From contig JAIXWY010000003.1 of the NCBI GenBank assembly GCA_027490995.1, positions 496,001 through 560,000 of the forward strand: a DNA stretch of 64,000 nt. Reading direction: 5' to 3'. Below, in pieces: positions 9,201 to 16,519 of the stretch; position 1 is the first letter of the stretch, and each line of letters begins with the position of its first letter. The translations under genes were made by a program, and so were the position numbers. The notes beneath the pieces were generated by a model that did no database searches, was not told the DNA's origin, and saw nothing but the letters and a program-made list of their open reading frames with translations. The DNA comes from Opitutaceae bacterium. Its GTDB lineage: Bacteria > Verrucomicrobiota > Verrucomicrobiia > Opitutales > Opitutaceae.

Positions 9201-9511
9201 AGGACGATCGGGAGGATGAAGGCCACGCCGCTGGCGAAGCCGCGGGCGCGTTCGGCGGCGAGGTCCCACTCGATGCGGAAGTAGCCCTCCTCGCGCGCCT
9301 GCGTGTTGGCGGAAACGAGGGGCAGGAACAGCACGCACTCCTTGATCTGCCGGCGGATCTTCGCGTCCCATTCGTCTCCGGTCTCCAGCCCGCCATCGAC
9401 GTCGAACCAGACCTCGACGCCCGCCGTGCGGAGCGCCTCGCAAATGCGCCGCGCCGCCTCGGCGTCGGCCGAGGCGTAGGAGAGAAAGACGGCGCGAGTG
9501 GGGTCGGGCAT
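6206..9511 (-). CDS. TIR domain / transmembrane / TPR protein (third of three)
   Basis: This 1101-residue protein has three parts. Residues about 5-135 are a TIR domain: AVFLSYASADAEAA at the first strand, the GVEVWFD strand, and SANTQAREEGYFRIEW, where Glu81 aligns with the catalytic Glu of NAD-cleaving TIRs. A single membrane helix lies at about 182-200 after a Pro/Ala linker, which places the TIR in the cytosol. From about 240 to the end are tetratricopeptide-type helical repeats, apparently in two blocks around a second Pro/Ala-rich linker near residue 680. Unlike its two upstream paralogues it lacks the TolB/FlgO-like middle domain. It is last in a leftward operon, 95 bp after its neighbour. 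Whether the TIR is an enzyme or a scaffold is unknown. Confidence 0.88.
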   Translation of the reverse strand: MPDPTRAVFLSYASADAEAARRICEALRTAGVEVWFDVDGGLETGDEWDAKIRRQIKECVLFLPLVSANTQAREEGYFRIEWDLAAERARGFASGVAFILPIVLDETREPEALVPDRFRSVQWTRAREGELPPETRTRLARLWSHRVGLAAQQSRPPAQALAEATPLEPAPELPRTRGPRRWGIAIGATALAAAVAAFVLTRKGTLLSPTADPGSPTVVAAASAPGTDPAASPRQHSAAASAPAATRDWPRRPELKRATTLLDGLNAIPEDFRLAEEIARQAVEKEPTDPECLTVMARVHSQWLLRGWDRSQERFQKAKAAAERALQLSPDEPEAHVALAIYLFTRGVERSRALDLAQRAVDLWPDEPRFHRIRNNCLFTLNLPGGPVGTELTPLDQNPGVRQAIEAAEQTVQRFPRDPLVRYDLSRLYRDVGRWADFERVNEEVLALAPVANALVWRARARFGLHGDLPGMKAALDQVPARVRGIERTVYSYFIYAAFSGRTEEGLAALDSITEPWMADFDYRGPKALLAGTLLERAGKKELARLQFELALDQIRRARMESGNDVATYLIEAWTLWGLGRRDEARTALRVYNESLARPWVIAPVTTWWFGPTAANLLFGERDTALALIREATATRPEGRATLRSRLGIDPRMAAFREDPVIQALLAEPSASPAASAAASPPPAAAPLSEAAQLAARAKSLYTRFAYTRQDLATAEELARRATQLDPGLADAWGSLAGAGGTMIQRSWDVSEARLMATQEAASKALGLAPEHPEALWSLGYVLGRQGSTEQAAELFRRAYAAAPDDNRMPRAYAGALVQLGDNDEEKIVLEAALKRFPDDPLIHYNLAQNEVSPVRGIDDPARVKRALAHLDAGFAAQPLGNILIYKALVTVGATGDLKAARKIFTEMDKLPLAERTEDRAVFVALWLATLERDVSRANAAAALTARNYFEDRIVHRRPKAWSLALARQAAGKENLARLEWQRAESLLRDRLRSAPNDVLLTSELAMTLAWLGRGDEADALMKPLEAAWREEPTLSRSRALADYAAARGDGAKAGLHLRDCLGKVLLLSTPLFRLDPWFDKVRDHPDVQRALAEAESRIKP

Positions 9512-9606
9512 GGGACCGTTCTGAGCTTAGCCGGCGCCGCTCGCGCGCGTGCGGCGAGGCGGTCGCGTCGAGGGTGGATGGCGCGGGACCCGGTGGGCGA
9601 GCATGC

Positions 9607-12006
9607 TCAGTACAGCGGCGCGTGGTGCTTCGGGTCCGCAAGGAGCGCTTCGAACGGAGCGTAGCCGCGGAGCTTATGGGCGACGAACGAAGCACGAATG
9701 CGGTGAACGCCGAACCTCGTCGGCTTGGCCAGAAGACCACGCAATTCCTCCACGGCCTCCTCCTTCCGGTCGGCGAGGGCCAGGACCAAGGCGCGCGCCC
9801 ACGCGTTGAAGCTCGAGTCGAGCGCGTCGCGAGACTCGGGAAGGATCGCGTCGAGTTCTCCGAGGAGGTTCAGCGCCTCGTCGGTCCGGCCGAGGACCGC
9901 CAGCGCCAACGCTCTCGTTTGCTGGGCGCGCATCTCGCGGGGTCCGCCGGCGGATTGCCGCTCATTCAGTTCCTTGAGTAGACCCTCGGCGGTCTCGCGG
10001 GCGAGGGCGGGCTGACCATGGAGGAGGTGCATCACCGCGGCTTGCCAGACCGCGATCTCACGCTGCTCGAAGCCTGCGATGACGGGGTCAACCTCGTGGA
10101 TCGCACGGAACGCGGCGTAGTCGCCTAGCTCGCGCGCGAGATTTTTTCGGATGAATCGCCCCGCCGGTCCGTCGCGCATTTCCGGGGTGAGTTTCGCGAG
10201 GTAGCTGCGGATGGGGGTGAGGTCGCCGGTGGCTTCGTACTCCAGTTCGCAGGCCTGGTACTGCTCGTAAAGATCTCCCGGGAGCAGCACGATCAGGAGT
10301 TGCTGGACCGCGCGGGCCTCGTTCCAGCGTCGCACGTGGGTGTAGGTGGAGAGCTGGTTGCGAAGGTAGGAGATGTTTGCCGGATCGAGTTCGACCGCGC
10401 GGCGCTGGGAAGCGATGGACTCGTTCCAGCGGCCCTGGCGGCGGAGGATGAGCGCGAGCGAGGCGTGGCCGCTGGCGTCATTCGGCTGCTGCGCGATGAT
10501 CCGCTGGAACGCGGCGGTGGCTTGGTCGTAGTCGCGGAACGCGTAGTAGGCGTAGGTACCGAGCGAGCGGATCACCTCCGGTGCGTCCGGCGCGAGCCGG
10601 CGGGCCTCGGCTGCCGCGGCCTCCGCCTGCTGTCGCCGAGCGGGCGAGATGTCCTGCTCCCAGAAGAGCCTGAGCGAATGGACCACCGCCAGTTCGCCCC
10701 ACGCGATGGCGAATTTCCGGTCGAGGTCGAGGGCGGCCTTGAGAAACGTCTCGGCGTCCTCGAGCGCCTTGCGGTCGGAGGTCGGCGCGCGGTTGCGGAC
10801 GTCGCGCGCCCGCAGGTAGAGTTCGTACGCGGCGGGGTTCTCGGTCGGGCGCCGGGCCAGTTGCTGCCGCGTCTCCGGGGAAATCGCCGCGGCGAGCGCG
10901 CCGGCGATTTCTTGGGCGAGGGCGGCCTGGATGGCGAAGATGTCGGTGAGGTCGCGGTCGTAGGACTTGGCCCACACATGCTCGTCGGTGCGGGTGTTGA
11001 TCAACTGGCCGGTGACGCGCACGCGGCTGCCGACGCGACGGACGCTGCCCTCAAGAACATAGGCGACGCCGAGTTCGTCGCCGATCTCGCGCATGCTCTT
11101 TTTCGAATCGCGATAGCGGACGACGGTGGTGCGGGAAATCACCTTGAGGTCCCGGATGAGCGCGAGGTTGGTGAGGATGTCCTCGTGGACGCCGTCGGTG
11201 AAGAAACCGTTTTCCTTGTCTTCGCTCATGTTGGCGAAGGGCAGCACGGCGATCGACTTCGCCAACTCGGCCGTCGCGGTGGCCGGGGCGGGCGCGCCAG
11301 ACGCCGGCACGGCGGCGGCGCCCGCCGCCGCCGCGGGGGCCGCGGTCGTGGCGGGCACCGGGTGGGGGGCGGGTGTGGGACGGTCGCGGAGGACGAGAAA
11401 GACGGTGGCGACGGCGGCGCCGATGCCCGCGAGGATCAGAGGCGTGCGACGGGGTTTTTTCGTGGCCGGGGCCGATCCTGTTGCCTCGGGGACTTGGCCG
11501 GGTGCGACGGCGGGACTCGGGCCGGCGGGGCGGGCGTGGCCGCCGGACGTTCCCGGGGTGGCACGGACGAGGCCGCGCGGCGCCGCCACGAGGCGCCCAA
11601 CCTGCTGGAGGAATGCGGGCGAGGGCAGGGCGCCGGGCAGGCGGGTCCACTGCACACGCAGGAACTCCTCGGGGACGAGGGCATCGCCCTCGACGGTGTC
11701 GTCGATGACGATGGGGACGAGAAAGGCGATGCCGGCGGCCATGTCATGGGTGCGTTCGACGGCGAGTTTCCACTCGCGGCGGAAGTAACCCTCGGGGCGG
11801 GCTTGCGTCTGCGCCGAGATGATCGGCAGGAACAGCGTGCACTCGCGGATCTGCCGCCGGATCTTGGCGTCCCACGCGTCGCCGCCCCGCAGCTCGTTCT
11901 CGTCGAACCACACTTCGTGCCCGGAGGCGCGCAGCGCCTCGGCGATGCGGCGGGCGGAGGGGGCGTCTTCGCGGGCGTAGCTGAGGAAGATTGAGGCGGG
12001 AGTCAT
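9607..12006 (-). CDS. TIR domain / transmembrane / TolB-like / TPR protein (second of three)
   Basis: A 799-residue paralogue of the neighbouring gene. Residues 4-128 form a TIR domain (SIFLSYAREDAPSARR, HEVWFDE, SAQTQARPEGYFRREW with Glu78 at the catalytic position). A membrane helix follows at about 188-206. Residues about 248-375 match the TolB/FlgO-like domain found in adenylate-cyclase-associated and CadC-like TPR proteins (SIAVLPFANMSEDKEN, FFTDGVHEDILTNL, VAYVLEGSVRR). TPR helices fill the rest. ATG at 12006 is preferred to the upstream in-frame start at 12060 because it puts the TIR at the extreme N-terminus, as in the family; it lies 7 bp after the previous stop. The topology suggests a cytosolic TIR and external TPR sensor. 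Confidence 0.88.
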   Translation of the reverse strand: MTPASIFLSYAREDAPSARRIAEALRASGHEVWFDENELRGGDAWDAKIRRQIRECTLFLPIISAQTQARPEGYFRREWKLAVERTHDMAAGIAFLVPIVIDDTVEGDALVPEEFLRVQWTRLPGALPSPAFLQQVGRLVAAPRGLVRATPGTSGGHARPAGPSPAVAPGQVPEATGSAPATKKPRRTPLILAGIGAAVATVFLVLRDRPTPAPHPVPATTAAPAAAAGAAAVPASGAPAPATATAELAKSIAVLPFANMSEDKENGFFTDGVHEDILTNLALIRDLKVISRTTVVRYRDSKKSMREIGDELGVAYVLEGSVRRVGSRVRVTGQLINTRTDEHVWAKSYDRDLTDIFAIQAALAQEIAGALAAAISPETRQQLARRPTENPAAYELYLRARDVRNRAPTSDRKALEDAETFLKAALDLDRKFAIAWGELAVVHSLRLFWEQDISPARRQQAEAAAAEARRLAPDAPEVIRSLGTYAYYAFRDYDQATAAFQRIIAQQPNDASGHASLALILRRQGRWNESIASQRRAVELDPANISYLRNQLSTYTHVRRWNEARAVQQLLIVLLPGDLYEQYQACELEYEATGDLTPIRSYLAKLTPEMRDGPAGRFIRKNLARELGDYAAFRAIHEVDPVIAGFEQREIAVWQAAVMHLLHGQPALARETAEGLLKELNERQSAGGPREMRAQQTRALALAVLGRTDEALNLLGELDAILPESRDALDSSFNAWARALVLALADRKEEAVEELRGLLAKPTRFGVHRIRASFVAHKLRGYAPFEALLADPKHHAPLY

Positions 12007-12013
12007 GGACGGC

Positions 12014-14446
12014 TCAGAAGGTGGGAGCGGAGCGCAGGAGTTGCTCGAAACGGGGGTCATCGCGCAGCGAGCGGAAGAGCGGATCGTGGCGGATCTGCTG
12101 CGGCGATTCCTTGGTCGGCGCGGCGAGGGCCTCTTCGAGAAAGGCTAGGGCGTCTTCCTTGCGCCCGATCGCGGCGAGGGTGCGGGCGCTCGGCACGGCG
12201 TTCCCGGTCAGGATCATCTTGTCGAACTCCCGCATCTCCGTGAGCGCAGCGCGGAGTTCCGTTACGCTGCCGCTCGGGTCGACGATCAGCTGTGCTCGCG
12301 CTGCGAGTGCGCGTACGAGGCCGCGTTGGCGCGGGGACCATGGCATTGTACCGAAGGTATGGAGTGCCTCGCGACCGCTGCGGACGGCCTCGGTCCGGTC
12401 GCCCATGGCGGCGGCGATTTCCGCGCGGATAAAGGAGATCTGCTCGGGAACGGCGGACCCCGTGTTGCGGAGGAGAGAAAACGTGCGGAATTGGAACCTC
12501 CGATCGGCCAGGACTCTCAGCGTCCCGCTGAGGTCACCCGACAGCAGCGTGCGATCGAAGTCCCGCTGCAGGCGGTCGATCTCATCGGCGGCGGAGCCTG
12601 AGGCCAGCCCTTGGATGAAGGCCGGCCAGTCTCCGTCGCGCTCTAGCTCGGCCATCAGGCGGTACCCCCGCAGGACTTCGTCGCCGGGAAACCGGAGCTC
12701 GATCCGGCGCACGGTCTCGAGAGCTTGGGAGTAACGCCGCAGCGTGATCTGTGTTTCGACCAAGCTGGTCGAGGCCAGGCGGTCCTTGGGATTGAGCTCC
12801 ACCGAGCGCTCGAAGCGTTGCACGGCCTCGCTCCATCGCCCCAGTCGGCGGTAGGCGAGGGCGATGTTCGCTTGCAGCTGGGCGTCGTTAGGCAACTGGC
12901 CCTCCACCTCGGTGAACCTCGCCAAGGCGCCCGTCCAGTCGTTCTCGCACCGGTAGCGCACGTTGCCCTCCGCAACGCGGGTCTCCGGGGCATCCGGGGC
13001 GAGCGCCCGGGCTTGGTCGAGCGCGGCGAACGCGAGGCGGCGACGCTCCGGGGAGGGATCGGCGGACCCGAACCAGTACATGGTTCCGTGCAAGGCAGCG
13101 AGCTGAGCCCACGCCTGGGCAAATGACGGATCGTATTCGAGCGCCCGCGTGTAGGCCGCGACGACCGCCTCGTAGCGGCTGAGTTGATCCGAGATGGAAA
13201 GATCCTGTTCCAACCCGCGGCCGCGGGCGAACCAGTCATACGCGTTCTGGCTCGTGGTCAGCCGCCGGCCAATCAGCTGCTGCTCCGAGGGGCGCAGGGT
13301 GACCTTGAGCGCGCCGGTGATCTCGCGAGCGACCTCGGATTGGACCGCAAAGACATCCGCAAGATCGCGATCATAGGTTTCCGCCCAGATGTTCCGGTCG
13401 GTGCGGGCATCGATCAGCTGGACGTTGATGCGGACCTTGTTGCCGGACCGGCGCACGCTGCCCTCGAGGATGTGAGCCACGCCGAGATCGATGCCGATCT
13501 GCCGGAGGTTCCGCTGCGTGGCGTCGCGGTAGCCGAGCACGGAAGCGCGGGAGATGACCTTGAGATCACGCACCTTGGCGAGGTCGGTGAGCAGATCCTC
13601 GTGCACGCCGTCCGCGAAGAATTCGGAGTCCTTCTCGGCGCTGAGGTTGGCGAAAGGTAGCACGGCTACGGACTTGTCCGTGATGGCCGCGGCCGCGGGC
13701 ACGGGCGCGCCGGGGTCTGGCTTTGGCGGTGTCGGCGCCGCAGTCGCGGGCGCGGCGGATGGGGTCTGTTGCGTCGTGGGAGAGTCAGTCGGCGCGGTGA
13801 CCCACGGACGCAGGTAGGCGAGTAGGGCGCAGCCAACAACCGCGCCAGCACCGAGCCACCGCCAGCGCGCGGAGCCGGTACGGGAAGATCGCGGCATCGC
13901 GGCCGGGGCCGCGGCGGGAGCGGCCGCGGCGACTGCGGGCGTGGATGTGACGGGCGACACCGCGGGGCCCGCCGTCGGTGCGGCACTCGCGTCCGCCGTC
14001 GCTTGGCCGGCGAGCAGCAGTTGGACCTGACGGACGAAGTCGGGTGTCGTGTGGCCGTCGGGCAAGCGGGTCCACTGCACCCCCCGGAATTCCGGAGGGA
14101 CCAGCGCATCGCCGTCGCGCACCTCGTCGATCACGACGGGGAGCAGGAAAGGCGTGCCATCGGCGATCATGTGAGTGCGCTGGGCGGCCAGCTTCCACTC
14201 TAGCCGGAAGTAGCCCTCGCGCCGGGCCTGGGTGTTGGCGGAAATGATCGGCACGAACAACGTGCACGACGAGATGCGTCCTCGGATCTTCGTGTCCCAC
14301 GCATCGCCTCCCACCAGACCACTCTGATCAAACCAGACCTCGACACCCGCGGCGCGGAGCCCCTCACAAATCCGACGTGCACGGTCGGCGTCCTGTGAGG
14401 CGTAGCTCAGGAAAGCGGCGTGCGCCAGCAGTGGAGTGGACGACAT
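12014..14446 (-). CDS. TIR domain / transmembrane / TolB-like / TPR protein (first of three)
   Basis: An 810-residue protein, first in the leftward trio. The TIR domain spans about residues 9-130 (AAFLSYASQDADRARR, GVEVWFDQ, SANTQARREGYFRLEW; Glu83 at the NADase position). A membrane helix lies at 196-213 between Ala/Pro linkers, then a TolB/FlgO-like domain at about 258-385 (SVAVLPFANLSAEKD, VAHILEGSVRR) and TPR repeats to the end. ATG at 14446 begins SSTPLL just before the TIR; a longer frame reaches 14506 but would run into the divergent promoter region. Its sequence closely parallels the second gene, which points to tandem duplication and divergence. Confidence 0.88.
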   Translation of the reverse strand: MSSTPLLAHAAFLSYASQDADRARRICEGLRAAGVEVWFDQSGLVGGDAWDTKIRGRISSCTLFVPIISANTQARREGYFRLEWKLAAQRTHMIADGTPFLLPVVIDEVRDGDALVPPEFRGVQWTRLPDGHTTPDFVRQVQLLLAGQATADASAAPTAGPAVSPVTSTPAVAAAAPAAAPAAMPRSSRTGSARWRWLGAGAVVGCALLAYLRPWVTAPTDSPTTQQTPSAAPATAAPTPPKPDPGAPVPAAAAITDKSVAVLPFANLSAEKDSEFFADGVHEDLLTDLAKVRDLKVISRASVLGYRDATQRNLRQIGIDLGVAHILEGSVRRSGNKVRINVQLIDARTDRNIWAETYDRDLADVFAVQSEVAREITGALKVTLRPSEQQLIGRRLTTSQNAYDWFARGRGLEQDLSISDQLSRYEAVVAAYTRALEYDPSFAQAWAQLAALHGTMYWFGSADPSPERRRLAFAALDQARALAPDAPETRVAEGNVRYRCENDWTGALARFTEVEGQLPNDAQLQANIALAYRRLGRWSEAVQRFERSVELNPKDRLASTSLVETQITLRRYSQALETVRRIELRFPGDEVLRGYRLMAELERDGDWPAFIQGLASGSAADEIDRLQRDFDRTLLSGDLSGTLRVLADRRFQFRTFSLLRNTGSAVPEQISFIRAEIAAAMGDRTEAVRSGREALHTFGTMPWSPRQRGLVRALAARAQLIVDPSGSVTELRAALTEMREFDKMILTGNAVPSARTLAAIGRKEDALAFLEEALAAPTKESPQQIRHDPLFRSLRDDPRFEQLLRSAPTF

Positions 14447-14528
14447 GGAGCGATGAATACAGTGACTTTTGGCTTCCGCCTTGCCAGTCGAAAGCGGCGC
14501 TGTCACGCCCTTGGCAAGCCCCCATCGA
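14447..14528. promoter_or_regulatory. Divergent intergenic region between the TIR operon and the SLOG-like gene
   Basis: These 82 bp are the only non-coding space between the leftward TIR trio and the rightward SLOG-like gene, so promoters for both must lie here or in the flanking coding ends. I could not identify convincing -35/-10 boxes or a palindrome. The arrangement would allow co-regulation. Confidence 0.4.
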
Positions 14529-16010
14529 ATGAATTCATCGGACGGAGTGTCAGGCGTATTGCCATTGTTCCATGTCGTTGGCTTCTCGGGTCATAGAAAT
14601 CTCGCTGATCCCGTGGGTGTTGCCGGGGCGGTCGGTACTGCGCTGGATACGCTGAGGCAGGAGGCGGCGGGAGAGTGGATTGCGCTTTCTTCGTCGGCGG
14701 CGGGAGCGGATCTGATCTTCGTGCGCGAGGCGTTGGCAAGGGGCCTGGGGTGGGAGGCTTCTCTTCCCCTGGTGGAGGATGACTTTGCCCGGGATTTTAC
14801 CCCGGATGAGTGGAAGGAGGTGGCGGCATTGCTGAAGCGCGCGGAGCACGTGGAGGTGGCGGCCAATGCGGGATCGCGGGAGGAAGCGTATTTGTCGGGG
14901 GGATTCGAGATTGTGAATCGATGCGATGTGCTGCTGGTCGTGTGGGATGGGCACCCGGCGCGTGGCGTTGGAGGAACGGCGGATGTCGTGACGTATGCGC
15001 GGGCGATGGGAAGGCCGATCGTGATCATCAATCCCGAGACCAAGTTGATCCGGCGGGAGAACTTCGAACATCTGCGGGTACGGGATGAGAATCTTGAGTT
15101 CTTGAACGCGGTGGCTGGGCAAGGTGGGGTCGCCGTGCTCGGCGCGCGCGAGACTGTGGCGACCTTCCAACGTCGGATGGACGAAGCTGCAACGCAGAGC
15201 TCGCCGCATTTTCGCAGGCTGATCGGCATGACAGTGTGGCTGCACGTCTCGGCGACGATGATCGCGACGGCGGGGCTGGCCTTTGACTGGCATTGGGCGG
15301 GCCTGCCCTGGGGCAAGCTGTTTCTCTTGCTGGCCGCGTTGGGGGTGGCGGTGCTCGTGAGAACGAAGCGGACGCATCACCAGTGGACGCGTTGTCGACT
15401 GGCCGCAGAGATCACCCGCTCGGCGTTGGCGACCTGGGGTCTGCCGCGCATGACTCGACTCTTCGCTGACTTCGACTGGTCGGGCGTGGAACCGCTCCGG
15501 CGCTCGCTGGATGTCCTCCATCGCCGCGCGGCCCGGAAGGTTGGAGCCGACTTCGACACCTTCCGGCAGGGTTACCTGAGGGAACGCATCGACGATCAAC
15601 TGGGCTATTTCGCGCGACAGGAGGCGCGGGCCGTACCGCTCCTCGCGCGCCTGCGGGCGGGCTTTGCAGTGTGCACGGTGTTAGCGATCGTGTGCACGCT
15701 GGCGTATGCGCTCCAGCAGAGTTTTCAGTGGACGGTGCCGTACTGGGTGGCGCAGGCGGCTTTCTACTTCGCGCCGATCATGCTGCCCGTTTTGGCAGCG
15801 GCGTTTATCTCACTGGTCTCGATCAACGACCTGCACCGCCGCGTCGATCGCTACCGTGAAATGGGCATTCGGCTGCACGCGGTGCGCCGCGAGATCGCGC
15901 ATAGTCAGACCTGGTCGGGCTTGGAACGGTCGATCTCGAAGGCGGAGCGGGTACTTCTGCAGGAAGTGTTCGAGTGGCACTCGATCACCAGCTTCACGGA
16001 GTCCCACTAG
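14529..16010 (+). CDS. SLOG-like nucleotide-binding domain fused to a four-TM, SLATT/DUF4231-like region
   Basis: This 493-residue protein begins with a Rossmann-like SLOG domain (about residues 12-215): VVGFSGHRNL at the first strand, SSSAAGADLIFVREAL, then RCDVLLVVWDG and a GGT phosphate-binding turn at 148-150 with the following strand PIVIINP. SLOG domains bind nucleotides or NAD-derived ligands. The C-terminal half has membrane helices at about 232-252, 262-278, 377-396 and 408-431. The segment YLRERIDDQLGYFARQE before the second pair resembles the SLATT/DUF4231 effector family, predicted pore formers associated with SLOG and nucleotide signalling. ATG at 14529 is chosen over TTG 14469. 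It is divergent from three TIR genes and its 3' end overlaps the GNAT gene by 17 bp. Function is inferred. Confidence 0.75.
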   Translation: MNSSDGVSGVLPLFHVVGFSGHRNLADPVGVAGAVGTALDTLRQEAAGEWIALSSSAAGADLIFVREALARGLGWEASLPLVEDDFARDFTPDEWKEVAALLKRAEHVEVAANAGSREEAYLSGGFEIVNRCDVLLVVWDGHPARGVGGTADVVTYARAMGRPIVIINPETKLIRRENFEHLRVRDENLEFLNAVAGQGGVAVLGARETVATFQRRMDEAATQSSPHFRRLIGMTVWLHVSATMIATAGLAFDWHWAGLPWGKLFLLLAALGVAVLVRTKRTHHQWTRCRLAAEITRSALATWGLPRMTRLFADFDWSGVEPLRRSLDVLHRRAARKVGADFDTFRQGYLRERIDDQLGYFARQEARAVPLLARLRAGFAVCTVLAIVCTLAYALQQSFQWTVPYWVAQAAFYFAPIMLPVLAAAFISLVSINDLHRRVDRYREMGIRLHAVRREIAHSQTWSGLERSISKAERVLLQEVFEWHSITSFTESH

Positions 16011-16455
16011 GCGGAGCGGGTGCCGGTCGCTGACCGCGCGACGGCAGGAGCGGACGGGCCGGGACGGTCCAGGCCGACGGGTGCGGTTCGAATCCGAGGT
16101 GCGGATAGTAGGACCTGGCCTTTGGTGCGGAGAGGAGGATGATTTTCGCCGCGGGCTCGAGGCGGGACTGGAGAAGGCGGATCAACTCCGTACCCACGCC
16201 GTGCCGCTGGTAGGCGGTGTCGACGGCGAGATCGGACAGGTAGCAGCAGTACGCAAAATCCGTCAGCGCCCGCGCGACTCCGATCAGCTTATCGCCGTCC
16301 CACGCCGTGCAAAGCAGGTTGGCGTGGCGTAGCATCTGTTCGAGGCGGCGCGGATCGTCGACCGGACGTCGTTCGCCGAGGGTGGAACGGCGCAGTATGT
16401 CAGCGAAGGTCTCGACGCTCAGCGGACGGTCATCGTGGTAGGTGAGTGTGAGCAT
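15994..16455 (-). CDS. GNAT family N-acetyltransferase
   Basis: A 153-residue acetyl-CoA-dependent acetyltransferase of the GNAT fold. The central strand-turn-helix is visible as YLSDLAVDTAYQRHGVGTEL, containing the R/Q-x-x-G-x-G/A acetyl-CoA pyrophosphate loop (QRHGVG), and the late GFEP turn follows (YYPHLGFEPH). The substrate is unknown. ATG at 16455 starts immediately before the first strand (MLTLTYHDD); a longer frame exists but overlaps alanine dehydrogenase further. The gene lies convergent to the SLOG-like gene, sharing 17 bp at the 3' ends, and divergent from ald. A role in the TIR/SLOG locus cannot be claimed from position alone. Confidence 0.88.
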   Translation of the reverse strand: MLTLTYHDDRPLSVETFADILRRSTLGERRPVDDPRRLEQMLRHANLLCTAWDGDKLIGVARALTDFAYCCYLSDLAVDTAYQRHGVGTELIRLLQSRLEPAAKIILLSAPKARSYYPHLGFEPHPSAWTVPARPLLPSRGQRPAPAPPSGTP

Positions 16456-16519
16456 GGCTCCGGGAAAGGTCAGCGCGTGGCCAGGTTGCGTCCGCCGCGG
16501 ATCGCATCCATGTTTCTCC

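Noticed and set aside
8399..11994. Long plus-strand frames (421 and 564 codons) opposite the TIR-TPR genes
   Set aside because: Gly/Arg-rich shadows of the minus-strand TIR/TPR genes with no domain of their own.
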